40,540 nucleotides of DNA. Source: Gammaproteobacteria bacterium (GTDB lineage Bacteria > Pseudomonadota > Gammaproteobacteria > Pseudomonadales > Pseudohongiellaceae). Location: positions 1 through 40,540 of the forward strand of contig JASBUV010000099.1 in assembly GCA_030147705.1 (NCBI GenBank). The letters are read 5' to 3'. The translations under genes and the position numbers were made by a program. Shown one piece after another: positions 39,627 through 40,540 of the stretch (positions are counted from its first letter, which is position 1; every line of letters starts with the position of its first letter). The notes under the pieces are model-generated. The model was not told the DNA's origin, made no database searches, and worked only from the letters and a program-made list of their open reading frames with translations.

Positions 39627-39836
39627 GTGCCTTCGAGCGCGGCTGCGCGGAGGCAGGGTTCCCGCCCCGCCGGCTCGGCGCCCATCCTTCAGTCCCGGGA
39701 GAAAGTGCCTTCACTCCGGAAAAACCCGAAGGGCGGTCTTTTTCTTCCGCTCGGCGCCGGCCTGATTGGCGGGTCGCAAACCCTGCCTCCCCACATCCGC
39801 TTGGTCAGTGATAGCCGGAGCGTCGAAGTTTTCTTT
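39627..39836 (+). repeat. Palindromic intergenic repeat, copy A
   Basis: First copy of a roughly 200-bp family. Outer arms GGAGGCAGGGTT (from 39649) and AACCCTGCCTCC (to 39790) are inverted. Inside are GCCGGCTCGGCGCC and CGCTCGGCGCCGGC, an imperfect inverted pair, around a centre containing A-run, GC core and T-run (39720-39743). It shares 29 identical bases with copy B (39778-39806). All reading frames through it are short and uninformative. Confidence 0.7.
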
Positions 39837-39911
39837 GGAGTCATTCCTCAGTTCTATACCTATCCGCGTAGCTGTATTCAAATCACATGGTGTAATTAGC
39901 TATGTCGTTCA

Positions 39912-40110
39912 GTGTCTTCGAGCGCGACTGCGGGAAGGCAGAGTTTCCGTCCCGCCGGCTCGTCGCCCATCCTGGGTGCCTTCGCTCCAAAAAAAGCCCT
40001 GAAAAGCGGTGTTTTTCCTCCGCTCAGCGCCGGCCTTTATTGGCGGGCCGTAAACCCTGCCTCCCCACATCCGCTTGGTCGGCGATAGCCGGGACTTCGA
40101 AGGTTTCTTC
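39912..40110 (+). repeat. Palindromic intergenic repeat, copy B
   Basis: Second copy, same orientation as A, with the same flanks (CTTCGAGCGCG at the left, GATAGCCGG near the right) and the identical 29 bases at 40052-40080. The centre (about 39990-40017) has seven A, a GC-rich core and five T, resembling a bidirectional terminator. The two copies differ by many substitutions and small indels, so the duplication is not recent. Confidence 0.7.
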
Positions 40111-40204
40111 GGTGCCTTTTCTCATTCCCGGTTAGAGCCACTTTGCACATCCGAGTCTGTGTCATCAATCGAAGGGGAACCAAGCCAACAAATAACGTAA
40201 CACT

Positions 40205-40362
40205 CAGCAGCGCTCGGAGTGTCGGGTAGGAGGGGGTTGTCGGCAACAATCAGCTCAGCGCCGAACGGAGAAAAAAGACCGCTTTTCAGGGCTTTTTTCA
40301 TAGTGAGGGGACCCGGGAGGGGCGCAGAGCGTTGGCGACAACCCCCTCCTGCCCGGCGCGAC
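40205..40362 (-). repeat. Palindromic intergenic repeat, diverged inverted copy C
   Basis: The centre at 40268-40298 is nearly the reverse complement of the centre of copy B (GACCGCTTTTCAGGGC against GCCCTGAAAAGCGGTG), and the flank CTCAGCGCCGAACGG matches the A and B right arm in reverse. Its own outer arms (40223-40247 with 40331-40355) pair over 25 bases with two mismatches. It is the most diverged member. Confidence 0.6.
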
Positions 40363-40449
40363 CACACCCAACAGGTGGGCACCACCAACAGCACCACAGC
40401 AACAGCACAAAGCCCATAGCAATTCTGCAATATGCTTGCTGAACCCAAT

Positions 40450-40485
40450 AAAAAAGCCCGAGCACATGAGTGCCCGGGCTTTTTT
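40450..40485. terminator. Strong bidirectional intrinsic terminator
   Basis: Sixteen-base arms (40450-40465 with 40470-40485, one A-C mismatch) close an ATGA loop: six A, a GC stem, and six T. Read on the minus strand the A-run becomes a T-run, so it works in both directions. It lies 17 bases after the stop of the minus-strand gene at the window end. Confidence 0.9.
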
Positions 40486-40502
40486 GGTGCGCTGTGAAAG
40501 TC

Positions 40503-40540
40503 TTAGATAACTTTCTTCATCGCTGTCATGTACTTGCGCA
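40503..40540 (-). CDS. C-terminal end of an unidentified minus-strand gene
   Basis: Reading the minus strand from the window end gives RKYMTAMKKVI and then TAA (40503-40505). The frame is supported only by the terminator placed just after it. The 11 residues are basic and helical; I do not recognise the protein. The remaining gene lies outside the window. Confidence 0.5.
   Translation of the reverse strand, partial: RKYMTAMKKVI

Noticed and set aside
39627-40362. Possible CRISPR array
   Set aside because: Units are 150-210 bp, palindromic and diverged, with one inverted; they do not form short identical repeats with regular spacers, and no cas gene is near.
39568-40467. Several short open frames on both strands after ilvH
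   Set aside because: They are produced by the GC-rich palindromic repeats, shift frame between copies, and have no start signals or domains.

Overview
The window is chromosomal DNA from a gammaproteobacterium outside the Enterobacterales. The evidence is gene order: holA-lptE-leuS beside corC-ybeY-ybeZ-miaB, pilS-pilR-thiO, bamD-rluD-yfiH-clpB and ilvI-ilvH are arrangements typical of Pseudomonas-like and related marine lineages. Base composition looks moderate, near 50-55% GC by eye. I cannot name the genus. No rRNA, tRNA, CRISPR array, prophage or insertion sequence was seen.

Layout. 1-1127: N-terminal part of a 7TM-DISM membrane receptor, cut by the window edge. 1359-3560: a Dcp-type M3 peptidase with a lipoprotein signal, convergent with holA-lptE-leuS (3571-7640). 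7900-11806: corC-ybeY-ybeZ-miaB; lnt, which usually lies between corC and leuS, is not there. 11979-13359: a DUF1820 protein and the SrkA kinase. 13401-16324 (minus strand): a four-gene cassette TlpA thioredoxin - DUF4266 lipoprotein - DUF3570 beta-barrel - ApbE flavin transferase. This is the best candidate for an incompletely described system; the barrel carries two SGAS motifs resembling ApbE target sites, and the lipoprotein ends in a Gly-rich Cys-Gly-Cys tail. 16553-18561: a delta-9-type desaturase, SlyX, and a cold-shock domain protein fused to two membrane helices.

18917-21996 (plus strand): glycine-zipper protein, PepSY protein and a PhoP/PhoQ-like two-component pair. TauE/SafE exporter and ThiO follow, then pilR and pilS (24109-27203), regulators of type IV pili. 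nadE (27327-28976) abuts an oppositely oriented envelope-stress-like module: ECF sigma factor, DUF3619-like anti-sigma candidate, a small exported protein of unknown function, and a DUF3106 protein. 31064-36782: bamD diverging from rluD-yfiH-clpB, with a good sigma-32 type promoter before clpB. 37304-39524: ilvI-ilvH, acetolactate synthase.

39525-40502 has no credible gene. It holds two hairpins after ilvH, three diverged copies of a roughly 150-210 bp palindromic repeat (one inverted), and a strong bidirectional terminator serving an unidentified minus-strand gene whose last codons end the window. Most of the window is housekeeping; the less ordinary parts are the ApbE/DUF3570 cassette, the sigma/DUF3106 module, the membrane cold-shock protein and the 3' repeat cluster.
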